NCBI GenBank assembly: GCA_017416065.1
Contig: JAFQDM010000004.1
Location: 1 to 39,012, forward strand
Source of the DNA: Ruminococcus sp.
Lineage (GTDB): Bacteria > Bacillota > Clostridia > Oscillospirales > Acutalibacteraceae
Length of the DNA stretch: 39,012 bases
Direction: 5' to 3'
Of this stretch, positions 9,028 through 16,809 are shown piece by piece. Made by a program: the position numbers and the translations under genes. The notes beneath the pieces are model-generated. The model saw nothing but the letters and a program-made list of their open reading frames with translations. It had not been told where the DNA came from and did not search any database. Position 1 is the stretch's first letter; every line of letters starts with the position of its first letter.

Positions 9028-9630
9028 ATGGCAAAGAATATGCAGCCGATTGCAAAGCGTTGCAGAGCACTCGGTATTTCACCTGCTGTTATGGGTTATG
9101 CAGGCAAGTCCTCTAACAAAAACCCCGGCGGCAATATGAGAAGAAAAAAGAGCGAGTACAGCATGCAGCTCACAGAGAAGCAGAAGGTTAAGTTCATCTA
9201 CGGTATTCTTGAGAAGCAGTTCAGAGCTTACTACGAGAAGGCTGAGAAGGCTGAGGGTAAGACAGGTGAAGAGCTCCTCACACTTATCGAGAGAAGACTT
9301 GACAACGTTGTTTTCAGACTTGGCCTTGCTTCCACAAGACGTGAGGCAAGACAGCTTGTTAACCACGCTCACTTTACAGTAAACGGCAAGAAAGTAAACA
9401 TTCCTTCCTACCTTATCAAGGTTGGCGATGTTATCGAAGTTAAGGAGTCCAGTCGCTCAACTACAAGATTCAAGGCTATCGCTGATGGCCAGACAGCAGC
9501 AGTTGCAGCTCCCAAGTGGCTCCAGAAGGATGCTAACCTCCTGGGTGGTAAGGTTATCGCAGCTCCTCAGAGAGACGATATCGACTTCCCCGTAGAAGAG
9601 CACCTCATCGTTGAGTTGTACTCCAAGTAA
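9028..9630 (+). CDS. rpsD: 30S ribosomal protein S4, zinc-free form
   Basis: A 200-residue S4. The N-terminus ([20 protein letters not shown]) has lost the CxxC zinc ligands of the C+ form, and only one Cys is visible there. The S4 RNA-binding domain is clear at about residues 93-155 ([20 protein letters not shown], then [20 protein letters not shown]). S4 starts 16S assembly and lines the mRNA entry. TAGGAGGT precedes ATG. Zinc-free S4 is known in Clostridia. Confidence 0.96.
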   Translation: MAKNMQPIAKRCRALGISPAVMGYAGKSSNKNPGGNMRRKKSEYSMQLTEKQKVKFIYGILEKQFRAYYEKAEKAEGKTGEELLTLIERRLDNVVFRLGLASTRREARQLVNHAHFTVNGKKVNIPSYLIKVGDVIEVKESSRSTTRFKAIADGQTAAVAAPKWLQKDANLLGGKVIAAPQRDDIDFPVEEHLIVELYSK

Positions 9631-9695
9631 TCCCTTATTTTGTAGGTTTACACAACATCTCAGCATGCTGCTGAAATATGTTAAGGAGGATTCGC
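9631..9695 (+). promoter_or_regulatory. Hairpin in the rpsD-rpoA spacer
   Basis: The 65-base spacer contains an imperfect hairpin from about 9654 to 9682. Its arms AACATCTCAGCA and TGCTGAAATATGTT enclose a tiny loop. It ends one base before the rpoA Shine-Dalgarno AAGGAGGA, so it could tune rpoA initiation or mark an RNA-processing site. Function is inference only. Confidence 0.4.
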
Positions 9696-10646
9696 ATGAT
9701 CGAAATAGAAAAGCCCAGAATCACTGTTGAAGATTTGTCAGCAGACGGTAAATACGGCCGCTTTGTTGTTGAGCCTCTTGAGAGAGGCTTCGGCAATACT
9801 CTCGGCAACAGCCTCAGAAGAGTTCTGCTCTCCTCACTTGAGGGTGTGGCAGTTACCTCCATCAAGATTGACGGAGTGCTCCACGAGTTCTCTACCATCG
9901 AGGGTGTTAAGGAGGACGTAACAGAGATCGTTCTCAATATGAAGAGCCTTGTTGCAAGACTCCAGAGCAACGGCCCCAAGGTAGTAGAGATTGCTGCAGA
10001 GGGTCCCTGCAACGTTACTGCTGATATGATCAAGTGTGACAGCGAGGTGGAGATTCTCACACCCGACCTGCACATTGCAACACTCGGCGAAAACGCAAAA
10101 CTCAACATGGAAATTACACTGGACAGAGGCAGAGGCTACATTCCTGCAGAGAAGAACAAGCTCATTGCAGGCAACAATGTAATCGGCGTTCTTCCCGTGG
10201 ACTCCATTTACACACCTGTACTCAAGGTGAACTATACAGTTGACAACACCCGTGTTGGTCAGATCACTGACTACGACAAGCTCACACTTGACGTGTGGAC
10301 AAACGGTGTGCTCAACGCACAGGAAGCTGTATCCCTTGCAGCAAAGGTACTCTGCGAGCACCTGAACCTCTTTGTTGACCTTTCTGAGAGAGGCAGCCAG
10401 GAGATCATGGTTGTTAAGGAGGACTCCAGCAAGGAGAAGGTTCTTGAGATGACTATCGAGGAGCTTGACCTTTCAGTTCGTTCCTTCAACTGCCTCAAGC
10501 GTGCAGGCATCAACACTGTTGAAGACCTCATCGGCAAGAGCGAGGAAGAGATGATGAAGGTTCGTAACCTCGGCAGAAAGTCCCTGGAGGAAGTTATGCA
10601 GAAGCTGGCTTCCCTTGGCTTCAGCCTTCACAGCGAAGAAGACTAA
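9696..10646 (+). CDS. rpoA: RNA polymerase alpha subunit
   Basis: A 316-residue alpha subunit. The N-terminal dimerisation domain includes [20 protein letters not shown] and [20 protein letters not shown]. After a linker, the C-terminal domain (about 245-310) shows [20 protein letters not shown] and [11 protein letters not shown], which contact UP elements and activators. The ATG at 9696 is chosen over 9678 because AAGGAGGA lies between them and MIEIEKPRI is the family start. Upstream codons would place the Shine-Dalgarno inside the gene. Confidence 0.98.
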   Translation: MIEIEKPRITVEDLSADGKYGRFVVEPLERGFGNTLGNSLRRVLLSSLEGVAVTSIKIDGVLHEFSTIEGVKEDVTEIVLNMKSLVARLQSNGPKVVEIAAEGPCNVTADMIKCDSEVEILTPDLHIATLGENAKLNMEITLDRGRGYIPAEKNKLIAGNNVIGVLPVDSIYTPVLKVNYTVDNTRVGQITDYDKLTLDVWTNGVLNAQEAVSLAAKVLCEHLNLFVDLSERGSQEIMVVKEDSSKEKVLEMTIEELDLSVRSFNCLKRAGINTVEDLIGKSEEEMMKVRNLGRKSLEEVMQKLASLGFSLHSEED

Positions 10647-10682
10647 TTCCCTTTTTATAATTCGATAAAGGAGTGAATATTA

Positions 10683-11024
10683 ATGCCCGGTACAAGAAAG
10701 CTCGGAAGAACTACAGCTCACAGAACAGCAATGCTCAGAGCTATGGTTACCTTCCTTTTCGAGAACGGTAAGATAGAGACCACAGTTACTCGTGCTAAAG
10801 AGGTTTCCTCTATGGCAGAGAAGATGATCACCATCGCTAAGGAGAATAATCTGCACAACAAGCGTATGGTAATGTCCTTCGTAACAAAAGAGGACGTTGC
10901 TCATAAGCTCTTCACAGAGATTGCTCCCAAGTACAGCGACAGAAACGGCGGCTACACACGCATCACAAAGATCGGTCCCCGTCGCGGTGACGCAGCAGAG
11001 ATGGCTATCATCGAGCTCATCTGA
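10683..11024 (+). CDS. rplQ: 50S ribosomal protein L17
   Basis: A 113-residue L17 beginning [20 protein letters not shown], with the [18 protein letters not shown] and [19 protein letters not shown] signatures. L17 lies near the tunnel exit. AAAGGAGTG precedes the ATG. It closes the ribosomal operon and is followed by a terminator hairpin. Confidence 0.97.
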   Translation: MPGTRKLGRTTAHRTAMLRAMVTFLFENGKIETTVTRAKEVSSMAEKMITIAKENNLHNKRMVMSFVTKEDVAHKLFTEIAPKYSDRNGGYTRITKIGPRRGDAAEMAIIELI

Positions 11025-11046
11025 TCAATCTCATACTGATTTTATG

Positions 11047-11079
11047 GGGACAGCACAGGAAGACCTTGCTGTCCCTTTA
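11047..11079 (+). terminator. Terminator of the ribosomal protein operon
   Basis: The arms GGGACAGCA and TGCTGTCCC form a perfect nine-pair hairpin, followed by TTTAAT. It lies 22 bases after the rplQ stop and just before the tRNA. The T run is short, so some readthrough into the tRNA is possible. Confidence 0.75.
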
Positions 11080-11083
11080 ATAT

Positions 11084-11160
11084 CCGCCCGTGGCGCAGCT
11101 GGATAACGCAGCAGATTCCGATTCTGAAGATCGGGGGTTCGAATCCCTTCGGGCGGGCCA
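11084..11160 (+). tRNA. tRNA-Arg (anticodon CCG)
   Basis: A 77-base tRNA with encoded CCA. The acceptor arms CCGCCCG and CGGGCGG pair perfectly with G as discriminator. The D arm is GCGC...ACGC, the anticodon stem GCAGA/TCTGA has a mismatch at the first pair, and the loop TTCCGAT gives anticodon CCG at 11118-11120. The T arm is GGGGG-TTCGAAT-CCCTT. It reads the CGG arginine codon. It marks the boundary between the conserved operon and the accessory region. Confidence 0.95.
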
Positions 11161-11193
11161 AAAAATCCAAGTCTTCGGACTTGGATTTTTTAT
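11161..11193 (+). terminator. Terminator after tRNA-Arg
   Basis: A perfect 13-pair hairpin with a TTCG tetraloop: AAAAATCCAAGTC, TTCG, GACTTGGATTTTT. The flanking A and T runs make it bidirectional. It starts directly after the tRNA CCA end. Confidence 0.93.
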
Positions 11194-11382
11194 CCATTGC
11201 GAAAGCAATGGTATATCATCAGCCGCTGGGCTGTATATTATCAAGGGCGATTGCACCGCCCTTGTATCTCATCACACATTTAGGTGTGTATCAAAACCCT
11301 TTCGCAATGATGATATACAAGACTTCGTCTTGAGGATATGCAATTCCTGCGGAATTGATGGTATACACACCTGCGGTGTGAT
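11194..11382. repeat. Hairpin array A with inverted GTATATCAT linkers
   Basis: Short hairpins follow one another: CATTGC-GAAA-GCAATG, AGCC/GGCT, a stem with arms CAAGGGCG and CGCCCTTG, CACAC/GTGTG, CAAGAC-TTCG-GTCTTG (arms as read), AATTC/GGAATT and CACAC/GGTGTG. Between them lie linkers GTATATCAT (11211), GTATTAT-type (11233) and GTATCTCAT (11264). In the second half they appear inverted: ATGATATAC (11310), GAGGATATGC (11332) and GATGGTATAC (11357). The linkers can therefore pair first with last, second with fifth and third with fourth, giving a fishbone. No coding frame is convincing here. The remaining bases to 11469 hold only an AT-rich leader and the next Shine-Dalgarno (AAGGAG). Confidence 0.8.
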
Positions 11383-11469
11383 TTAATATACATAAGCTCG
11401 AACAAATATGTCTAAATCAAAAGAACTTAGGGTAACTTGCAACTATTGAACCGCTAAGGAGAATAAACA

Positions 11470-11991
11470 ATGAGCAAGGTTTTAGCTTCATGGAGTGGAA
11501 TGCGCAAATATCTGGAAGAAGAAATGCCGGCAGAGTGCCTTAAGGGGCGGATACGCTATGGCTGTACCTCGTACAAAGGGATGGACGATTGCAAAGTGTT
11601 TGAGATCTGTATTGACGGAAATTCCGTAAAACGCTTTTCCTGGGAAACGGTAAACACTTATTTTATAAATAACGGCTTCAAACAGAACAGTGATCCCTAT
11701 GGCAAAACGGAATATTGGGCAGAGTTTTGGGATCTTCTGGATAATACTCCCATATCTGAGAGAACGGAATATACAGACGGGGAGTTTTGTGATGCACTTG
11801 CCGAATACAGAAATCAGGATGTTCAGAAAAGTATTTCTTCCGATAACCCATTGGTGGTGATGTTTGCGATTCTTGACAGAAGAATAGGGAAGAGAACTTT
11901 ACTTAGTATCAAATCTCTGATGGACTTTAAACCCCTGTGGCTCAGGAAGTTTTATGAATTAAGGATAGATGCTGAACGTATCAGAGTTTGA
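11470..11991 (+). CDS. SF0329-family-like protein of unknown function
   Basis: A 173-residue soluble protein. The layout resembles proteins catalogued as SF0329 family: an N-terminal SWSGMRKYLEEEMPAECLKG block, a sheet with FEICIDGNSVKRFSWET, and a C-terminal block VMFAILDRRIGKRTLLSIKS ending KFYELRIDAERI. I recognise the ending best (DRR-GKR-L then FYELR). No catalytic motif or membrane segment is seen, and no function is established for that family. CTAAGGAGA precedes the ATG. It is followed within 62 bases by an ASCH-domain gene. Family assignment is from memory and moderate. Confidence 0.6.
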   Translation: MSKVLASWSGMRKYLEEEMPAECLKGRIRYGCTSYKGMDDCKVFEICIDGNSVKRFSWETVNTYFINNGFKQNSDPYGKTEYWAEFWDLLDNTPISERTEYTDGEFCDALAEYRNQDVQKSISSDNPLVVMFAILDRRIGKRTLLSIKSLMDFKPLWLRKFYELRIDAERIRV

Positions 11992-12052
11992 GAGCGTTAA
12001 GGCTATTCAGGAAATTCCGAAACATCCTGTAAGAAGAAAAGGAGACCTCCCA

Positions 12053-12400
12053 ATGACCCACTATATGAACCTTAATGCTTCGCCCTTTGAAATGATAAAA
12101 TGTGGTGTAAAGACCATAGAACTGCGGCTTTTTGACGAAAAGCGCCAAGTGCTTGCAGTTAATGACAGCATCGTTTTCACTATGACAGACGATCCTTCAC
12201 AGCAGATCACAGTTAAGGTCAAAGCCTTGCATTTGTTTTCAAGCTTTGAGGAATTGTATGCAGAGCTTCCCTTAGAAAACTGTGGATATACCAAAGAGGA
12301 GCTCCCTGCAGCATCTTACAAGGATATGGAGCAGTATTATTCACAAGAAAAGCAGACAAAATACGGGGTTGTGGGGATAGAAATTCAGTTAGCAAATTAA
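12053..12400 (+). CDS. ASCH/PUA-like domain protein
   Basis: A 115-residue protein that fills one ASCH domain, a PUA-like beta-barrel thought to bind RNA or modified nucleosides. Evidence is the N-terminal NLNASPFEMIKCGVKTIELR with the conserved G-K-TIELR loop, then DEKRQVLAVNDSIVF, and the closing YGVVGIEIQL strand. The start at 12053 follows AAAAGGAGA and gives the family start MTHYMNLN. A longer frame opening at 11969 overlaps the previous gene and adds non-family sequence. Substrate is unknown. Confidence 0.8.
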   Translation: MTHYMNLNASPFEMIKCGVKTIELRLFDEKRQVLAVNDSIVFTMTDDPSQQITVKVKALHLFSSFEELYAELPLENCGYTKEELPAASYKDMEQYYSQEKQTKYGVVGIEIQLAN

Positions 12401-12419
12401 CTTTTTAAGGTGCGATGTT

Positions 12420-12908
12420 ATGAACAAAACAGATGCAAAGCAAATGTACAATAAAATATTCAAGGTGATGGGGGAACTTACGCCCCTTCGAGCAGATTGC
12501 GGTGCGCTTTGCGGCGGCGCTTGCTGTAAAAGTGACGATAAAAGCATTGGTATGAGGCTTTTTCCCTATGAGGAGACCACTCTGCCCGTAAAGGTTACGG
12601 AAGACGGAGTGCACCTTGTGGTGTGCGATGGCACCTGCAACAGAGAGGAGCGACCTCTATCCTGCAGGATATTTCCCTTTTTCCCCACGGTAGATCTCAG
12701 GGGAAGGGTGTATGTGGAGCCTGATTTTCGCGGCGCAAGGCTTTGCCCCATGCTTGACCATATGGACGAGATCATATTTGACAAGCGTTTCTTTAAGGCT
12801 GTTAAAAAGGTAGGCAAGATCCTTGCGAAAGATGCACAATGCCTTTGCTTTCTTAAGGAATCCACGGATGAAATAGATACATACAAAGCCTTTCTTAAAG
12901 AGAGCTGA
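12420..12908 (+). CDS. Cysteine-cluster protein, YkgJ-like (putative metal-chelating)
   Basis: A 162-residue cytosolic protein with a dense cysteine pattern near the N-terminus: DCGALCGGACCK (about residues 27-38), then VVCDGTCNREERPLSCRIFP (about 69-88) and further CP and C-L-C residues. This fits the YkgJ-type CxxxCC zinc/iron-chelating domain family, whose biochemical role is unsettled. ATG at 12420 is preceded by AAGGTG. The gene lies 19 bases after the ASCH gene, so the three small genes may be one transcript. A strong terminator follows. Confidence 0.7.
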   Translation: MNKTDAKQMYNKIFKVMGELTPLRADCGALCGGACCKSDDKSIGMRLFPYEETTLPVKVTEDGVHLVVCDGTCNREERPLSCRIFPFFPTVDLRGRVYVEPDFRGARLCPMLDHMDEIIFDKRFFKAVKKVGKILAKDAQCLCFLKESTDEIDTYKAFLKES

Positions 12909-12928
12909 AATTCCATTAAACGCAAAAA

Positions 12929-12970
12929 CTCCCTGCAAGGTGCAAGCCTTGCGGGGAGCAGTGTTTTTGT
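12929..12970. terminator. Bidirectional terminator between convergent genes
   Basis: Twelve-pair hairpin with arms CTCCCTGCAAGG and CCTTGCGGGGAG, an A run on the left (AAAAA) and GTTTTTG on the right. It serves both the + gene ending at 12908 and the - gene ending at 12977. Confidence 0.9.
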
Positions 12971-12976
12971 ATGGAT

Positions 12977-14002
12977 CTACTTATAAATAAAGAACTTGTT
13001 TTTGATGAACCACGCTAACAGCAAGGAGATGAGCAGGGACGCAAGCGTTGCCAGCAGGCTTATAAGGATGGGATCGTTGGTAAAGGTGCGAACCAGAAGG
13101 TTTGAGTAATCCATAGTCCTGAAGGGCATATAGTGCAAAATCATAATGCCCAGGGAATTTGCGCCCAAAAAGCTCAGAATCTTTGAGTGCTCGCCCAATG
13201 CATAGGAGAGCATCAGCACCCCAAAGGAGCCCATAAGTGAGGTGCACATAAGCAGGAGCAGGTCGGAGCTTTTGAACAGATGAAAATTTGAGTAAAGTCG
13301 GGTGAATCCCACCACAACGCAGGTGCCTGAAATCAGCAAAACACCCAGGATACCGCTTAGGAGCCTGCCTGCTTTCTTTATAAGCTCTGCCTGAGAAACA
13401 ACGTAACCCAGCAGTAGCATAGGCATAGTCAAAGTGAATCTTGAGGCGGTAACAAAGAGAAAATAGGGGATAACTCCTATGTTTTTTGTGTTGAGTGAGT
13501 TTATGTCCTGCACCAGCCAGAGGGTAAAGGCTCCGCCCAGCATAACTGCGCTCAGCAGAAGGTATAAGGCGGTCTTGCCCTTTTTGCCCAGCTTATAGGA
13601 GGCAAGCCTTAAAGCGGCAAAGGCAAGCTCGCACAAGGCAAGTGCGGCAAGGAACCACAAGGGAGCAATTCCTCTTGCGGTGAGCACTGCGTTGAGCCTC
13701 AGGGGACTTTGCAGCTTACCGCTTGTGAACAGGTAGATTGCGCTCCAGACTATGTAGGGCAGCAAAAGATTGCGGGATATCTTTTTGAGTGCAGGCAGGA
13801 ATGCAGGTCGTTCTCCCGTGTCTTTTTTCAGTCCCAGGCAGTAGCCCGAGATAAAGAAGAACAAAGGCATATGAAAGGAATAGATCATCCTGCGGACCAG
13901 ACCTAACTCCGCGGTTAAGTCGCAACGTGAGATTATGTGTGCATAAACCACCAACAGGATTCCCAATCCCTTTGCCACGTCTATATATTTTTCTCTTTTC
14001 AT
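12977..14002 (-). CDS. Membrane acyltransferase, acyltransferase-3 (OafA/WecH-like) family
   Basis: A 341-residue protein with about ten hydrophobic segments. The N-terminus KYIDVAKGLGILLVVYAHII has the D-x-A-K-G and buried His typical of acyltransferase 3. The first loop, SFHMPLFFFISGY, is the second family signature. Members move acetyl or other acyl groups onto extracellular polysaccharides or peptidoglycan. The acceptor cannot be told here. The start ATG (complement of 14000-14002) follows GGAGGG and a clear promoter. It stands alone, convergent with the small-gene cluster. Confidence 0.88.
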   Translation of the reverse strand: MKREKYIDVAKGLGILLVVYAHIISRCDLTAELGLVRRMIYSFHMPLFFFISGYCLGLKKDTGERPAFLPALKKISRNLLLPYIVWSAIYLFTSGKLQSPLRLNAVLTARGIAPLWFLAALALCELAFAALRLASYKLGKKGKTALYLLLSAVMLGGAFTLWLVQDINSLNTKNIGVIPYFLFVTASRFTLTMPMLLLGYVVSQAELIKKAGRLLSGILGVLLISGTCVVVGFTRLYSNFHLFKSSDLLLLMCTSLMGSFGVLMLSYALGEHSKILSFLGANSLGIMILHYMPFRTMDYSNLLVRTFTNDPILISLLATLASLLISLLLAWFIKNKFFIYK

Positions 14003-14034
14003 TGTATACCCTCCAAGGTGATCGTATGCTAAAT

Positions 14035-14062
14035 ATTATATCACAACACAGCCTAATATCAA
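14035..14062 (-). promoter_or_regulatory. Promoter of the acyltransferase gene
   Basis: On the - strand: -35 TTGATA (14057-14062), 16-base spacer, -10 TATAAT (14035-14040). The leader of about 30 bases contains GGAGGG before ATG. Confidence 0.7.
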
Positions 14063-14078
14063 TAGAATTTTTGCTGTC

Positions 14079-14107
14079 TTGACAATGTATGCGGTATCAA
14101 ATATAAT
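14079..14107 (+). promoter_or_regulatory. Consensus sigma-A promoter of the cyclodeaminase gene
   Basis: TTGACA (14079-14084), 17-base spacer, TATAAT (14102-14107): a perfect housekeeping consensus. It points at the gene starting 14144 and is divergent from the acyltransferase promoter. Confidence 0.88.
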
Positions 14108-14143
14108 TAAAATAGATTATTATTTGCCTACGTGAGGTGCAAT

Positions 14144-15085
14144 ATGAAGATAATTACACATCAGGATATTATGGATCTGAACATAAGCCCTTTGGAGGCT
14201 TACGATTGGTCGGAATATGTAATCAAGAATAAATCACAGGCTATATTGCCTCCCAAGATAAGCATCAAGCCCCCTGAGATGGAGGGTGTTTTCTGCAATG
14301 TAATGCCCTGCTATCTTGGCGAATTCGGCGGAGTTAAGATGGTGACCCGCTACCCTGACCGTGCCCCTGCTTTGGACAGCCAGCTTATGCTTCTGGACAC
14401 GGCAACAGGCGTTACCAAGGCGCTGATAGATGCGAATTTCATCACAGCACTTCGCACAGGCGCGGTGTGTGTGCACTCTCTGCTGGAGTTTGCAAATCCC
14501 GATTTCTCTCTTATTGGTATGATGGGTCTGGGCAACGTTGCAAGAGCTACCATGATGATCCTCCTCTCAAAGGTAACGGACAGAAAGCTCATCGTGAAGC
14601 TTCTGAAGTACGCAGACGAGCACCAGCTCTTTGCACAGAGATTCAGCAGCTACGATAACGTAGAGTTTGTATTCTGCGACACTCCTGAGGAGCTTGTGGC
14701 AGATTCAGATGTGGTTATCTCTGCCGTGACCTACGCAGGACAGAATGTCTGCGAGGATAAATACTTCAAGCCCGGCGTGGTGGTTATCCCCGTGCATACT
14801 CTGGGATTTACCAACTGTGACCTGTTCTTTGACAAGGTGTTTGCAGATGATTACGGCCACGTGAAGCACTTCAGATACTTTGATAAATTCAAGAGCTTTG
14901 CAGAGGTTTCCGACGTGGTAACGGGCAAGGCAGTGGGCAGAGAAACCCCCGAGGAGAGGATCTTGGTTTATAACATCGGCATTGCACTGCACGATATCTA
15001 CTTTGCAGGCAAGATCTACAACAAGCTGCAGAATACAGCCACAGAGGTTGAGTTCAAGGCTCCTACGGAAAGATTCTGGCTGTAA
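14144..15085 (+). CDS. Ornithine cyclodeaminase/mu-crystallin family protein
   Basis: A 313-residue NAD(P)-dependent enzyme. Ornithine cyclodeaminases convert ornithine to proline and ammonia; relatives act as imine reductases or alanine dehydrogenases. The family N-terminal region is present (GVFCNVMPCYLGEFGGVKMV, then TRYPDRAPALDSQLMLLDTA), then ALIDANFITALRTGA, and the Rossmann loop GMMGLGNVARATMM near residue 130. The ATG at 14144 is used because GTGAGGTG lies before it; the upstream GTG at 14132 overlaps that site. The strong promoter and following terminator make it a single-gene unit. Substrate is not certain. Confidence 0.85.
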   Translation: MKIITHQDIMDLNISPLEAYDWSEYVIKNKSQAILPPKISIKPPEMEGVFCNVMPCYLGEFGGVKMVTRYPDRAPALDSQLMLLDTATGVTKALIDANFITALRTGAVCVHSLLEFANPDFSLIGMMGLGNVARATMMILLSKVTDRKLIVKLLKYADEHQLFAQRFSSYDNVEFVFCDTPEELVADSDVVISAVTYAGQNVCEDKYFKPGVVVIPVHTLGFTNCDLFFDKVFADDYGHVKHFRYFDKFKSFAEVSDVVTGKAVGRETPEERILVYNIGIALHDIYFAGKIYNKLQNTATEVEFKAPTERFWL

Positions 15086-15112
15086 TAAAATATAATATTT
15101 TTATTCGGAACA

Positions 15113-15156
15113 AAAGCCGACAGCTATGCTTAAAACGCACATGCTGTCGGCTTTCT
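15113..15156. terminator. Terminator between the cyclodeaminase and spoVT genes
   Basis: Twelve-pair hairpin with arms AAAGCCGACAGC and GCTGTCGGCTTT around an 18-base loop, flanked by A and T residues. It lies between convergent genes. Confidence 0.8.
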
Positions 15157-15201
15157 TGCATTTGTCCGGGGTTCGGCAGATATTTCTGCTTTAACCTTAA
15201 A

Positions 15202-15744
15202 TCATTCTTCCATCTGTTTGCCTAAAAAGGCGGCGGCAGACTGGGCAAGCTTTATCTCTGCGTCAGAGGGGGACTTTATGGCATCGCTCTGAAGCATTAC
15301 CACCGCACCTGTTACGTCCCCTGCGGCAATAATGGGGAAGATCACCGCCGCGTGGTAGTCTACACCCTCCACGGGGCTAACGGGGGAGATATCTCCCTGA
15401 TGTGCCGCAAAGGAACGGCGATTCTCCATATATCCCTCCAAAGCAGTGGTGACCCGTCTTTCAAGGAATTCCCTCTTGGAAACTCCTGCGGCGGCAATAA
15501 CGTGGTCTCTGTCGCAAATGATCGTGGGCAGAGAGCTGATTCGCGAGAGCACCTCTGCATACTGTGCAGCAAAGGCGGACATCTCGCCCACGGGCGAGTA
15601 TTTCTTAAAGATCACCTCACCGTCCGTTGCGGTGTAGATCTCCAGGGGATCCCCCTCACGAATGCGGAGAGTCCTCCTGATTTCTTTCGGGATAACCACA
15701 CGACCCAAATCGTCTATTCTACGAACTATTCCAGTTGCTTTCAT
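15202..15744 (-). CDS. spoVT: Stage V sporulation protein T, AbrB-type regulator
   Basis: A 180-residue protein, the usual SpoVT length. Residues 1-50 are an AbrB swapped-hairpin DNA-binding domain (MKATGIVRRIDDLGRVVIPK, then EIRRTLRIREGDPLEIYTA). Residues 55-178 are a GAF-like domain ending KLAQSAAAFLGKQME. In B. subtilis SpoVT is made in the forespore under sigma-G and adjusts sigma-G genes. The start at 15744 follows AAGGAGAAAT; a 23-residue upstream extension is not family sequence. It indicates a spore-forming organism. Two decayed copies of its promoter and first codons lie at 16662-16801 and 18677-18805. Confidence 0.93.
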   Translation of the reverse strand: MKATGIVRRIDDLGRVVIPKEIRRTLRIREGDPLEIYTATDGEVIFKKYSPVGEMSAFAAQYAEVLSRISSLPTIICDRDHVIAAAGVSKREFLERRVTTALEGYMENRRSFAAHQGDISPVSPVEGVDYHAAVIFPIIAAGDVTGAVVMLQSDAIKSPSDAEIKLAQSAAAFLGKQMEE

Positions 15745-15779
15745 ATATACATTTCTCCTTAAATTACAAATTGTGTTGT

Positions 15780-15808
15780 TATTATCTGTAATTGTGGGAG
15801 AAATATAC
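15780..15808 (-). promoter_or_regulatory. spoVT promoter, forespore-sigma-like (GTATA-N17-GATAATA)
   Basis: On the - strand GTATA (15804-15808), 17 bases, GATAATA (15780-15786). GTATA-type -35 and xATAATA-type -10 elements resemble sigma-F/sigma-G promoters. SpoVT is sigma-G dependent in B. subtilis, which fits. The same element with the same spacing occurs in both decayed copies, so it is conserved. The sigma assignment is inference. Confidence 0.6.
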
Positions 15809-15815
15809 CGCAAGA

Positions 15816-15844
15816 TTTACTTTTTGACCCTGTTGTGATATAAT
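15816..15844 (+). promoter_or_regulatory. Promoter TTTACT-N17-TATAAT of the propeller-like gene
   Basis: -35 TTTACT (15816-15821), 17-base spacer, -10 TATAAT (15839-15844), 20 bases before the ATG at 15865. It is divergent from the spoVT promoter, and the same element recurs at 18818. Confidence 0.65.
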
Positions 15845-15864
15845 AAATTAAAGGCGGTGAATTT

Positions 15865-16554
15865 ATGAAAAAGTTTTGGGGCTATGTATCCAATAACGAG
15901 TTTTCTGTCGGTTGTACAGGTCAGACTGTTTATTTATATGATAAGGATGGTAATGAGTTAGCTAAATTTAAAGATATAATTTACGGTTATACGCCTATGA
16001 TTTCGCCTGATGGAACATTATTTGTTGTCAAATCTACAGAAGGCAGACTTGCAGTATATTCTCTTGAAAGCTTGTCTTTAATTAAAAAGTTCCGTTTTTC
16101 AAAGGTTGACGGAGCACAAAATGACGGCTTTTGCTTTTCGCCCGACGGAAAGTTTTTTATAAACATTGAACGTCAAAAAGATAGTTTACATTCTGCAATT
16201 TCAGTTTATGATACTTCTGATTTCTTGCTAACAAATCAAGTTTTGTTAGGCGAAGATATGATGTTAGACCATATAGAGTTTGATAAAGCAACAAATAAAT
16301 ATTATATTTTGGGATTTATGCGTGATGCCAACCGTGTTATTGATCACGGTTTCGTTGCTGAATTTGAAGATAATCAAATTGAAAATATTACTGCTATTTC
16401 TGAAAACGAGTATGATTTTTATCGTTCATATAAGCATTTGGAAATTATGGGTTTTTCGGAAAAAGCATACGAATGGTCATATATGGATTGTGAACTCGAT
16501 AAATTAAAATCCATGAATCATACACTTGCAAATTTGTATAAGCATTACAATTAA
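15865..16554 (+). CDS. Hypothetical protein with WD40/beta-propeller-like repeats
   Basis: A 229-residue protein without signal peptide or membrane segment. It shows loosely repeated propeller-blade strings: YLYDKDGNELAKFKD, MISPDGTLFVVKSTEGRLAV followed by YSLESLSLIKKF, and CFSPDGKFFINIERQ followed by ISVYDTSDF. The SPDG turn occurs twice, as in WD40-like beta-propellers. About 200 residues is short for a closed propeller, so it may oligomerise or be a fragment. Codons are markedly AT-rich compared with neighbours, a sign of separate origin. GGCGGTGAAT precedes ATG. Function unknown. Confidence 0.65.
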   Translation: MKKFWGYVSNNEFSVGCTGQTVYLYDKDGNELAKFKDIIYGYTPMISPDGTLFVVKSTEGRLAVYSLESLSLIKKFRFSKVDGAQNDGFCFSPDGKFFINIERQKDSLHSAISVYDTSDFLLTNQVLLGEDMMLDHIEFDKATNKYYILGFMRDANRVIDHGFVAEFEDNQIENITAISENEYDFYRSYKHLEIMGFSEKAYEWSYMDCELDKLKSMNHTLANLYKHYN

Positions 16555-16562
16555 TAAATTTC

Positions 16563-16592
16563 AAAAGCGAGGTGAATTTTACCTCGCTTTTG
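16563..16592 (+). terminator. Terminator after the propeller-like gene
   Basis: Eleven-pair hairpin AAAAGCGAGGT/ACCTCGCTTTT with a 7-base loop, bounded by A and T runs. Confidence 0.88.
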
Positions 16593-16661
16593 CTATGTAT
16601 CGGTCAAAATATGCTGTTTTTGTAAAAATTTTCCTTTAAAAATTGCCTGAAAGTCCAGTAT

Positions 16662-16736
16662 TTATAAGGGTAAAAGGTACTTTTGTGTTATTATAACACG
16701 AGCCTCTATTCTTCTAACGATACCTGTTGCTTTCAT
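16662..16736 (-). pseudogene. spoVT 5' remnant, copy 2
   Basis: On the - strand an intact ATG opens a frame whose first 11 residues, MKATGIVRRIE, are spoVT; the frame then diverges and stops after 24 codons. An AAGGAGAT Shine-Dalgarno and the spoVT-type promoter (16773-16801) remain. It is a truncated duplicate of the spoVT start, not a functional regulator. The break lies in a small palindrome, GTGTTATTATAACAC. Confidence 0.8.
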
Positions 16737-16772
16737 ATATACAAAATCTCCTTATCTTAGTAATAGTGATAC

Positions 16773-16801
16773 TATTATCTGTAAAACAAGGAGATTTATA
16801 C
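16773..16801 (-). promoter_or_regulatory. Duplicated spoVT-type promoter, copy 2
   Basis: GTATA (16797-16801), 17 bases, GATAATA (16773-16779) on the - strand. Element and spacing equal the native spoVT promoter. It now drives only the 24-codon remnant and lies directly beyond the stop of the 573-residue gene on the same strand. Confidence 0.6.
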
Positions 16802-16809
16802 TTGATATT

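Noticed and set aside
11194-11382. CRISPR array
   Set aside because: Linkers are only 9-10 nt, inverted at the midpoint, and the intervening units are hairpins of variable length. There are no direct repeats of 23-40 nt and no cas genes.
11090-11386. A 98-codon + frame across tRNA-Arg and hairpin array A
   Set aside because: It starts inside the tRNA and reads through a terminator and structured repeats, so it is not a gene.
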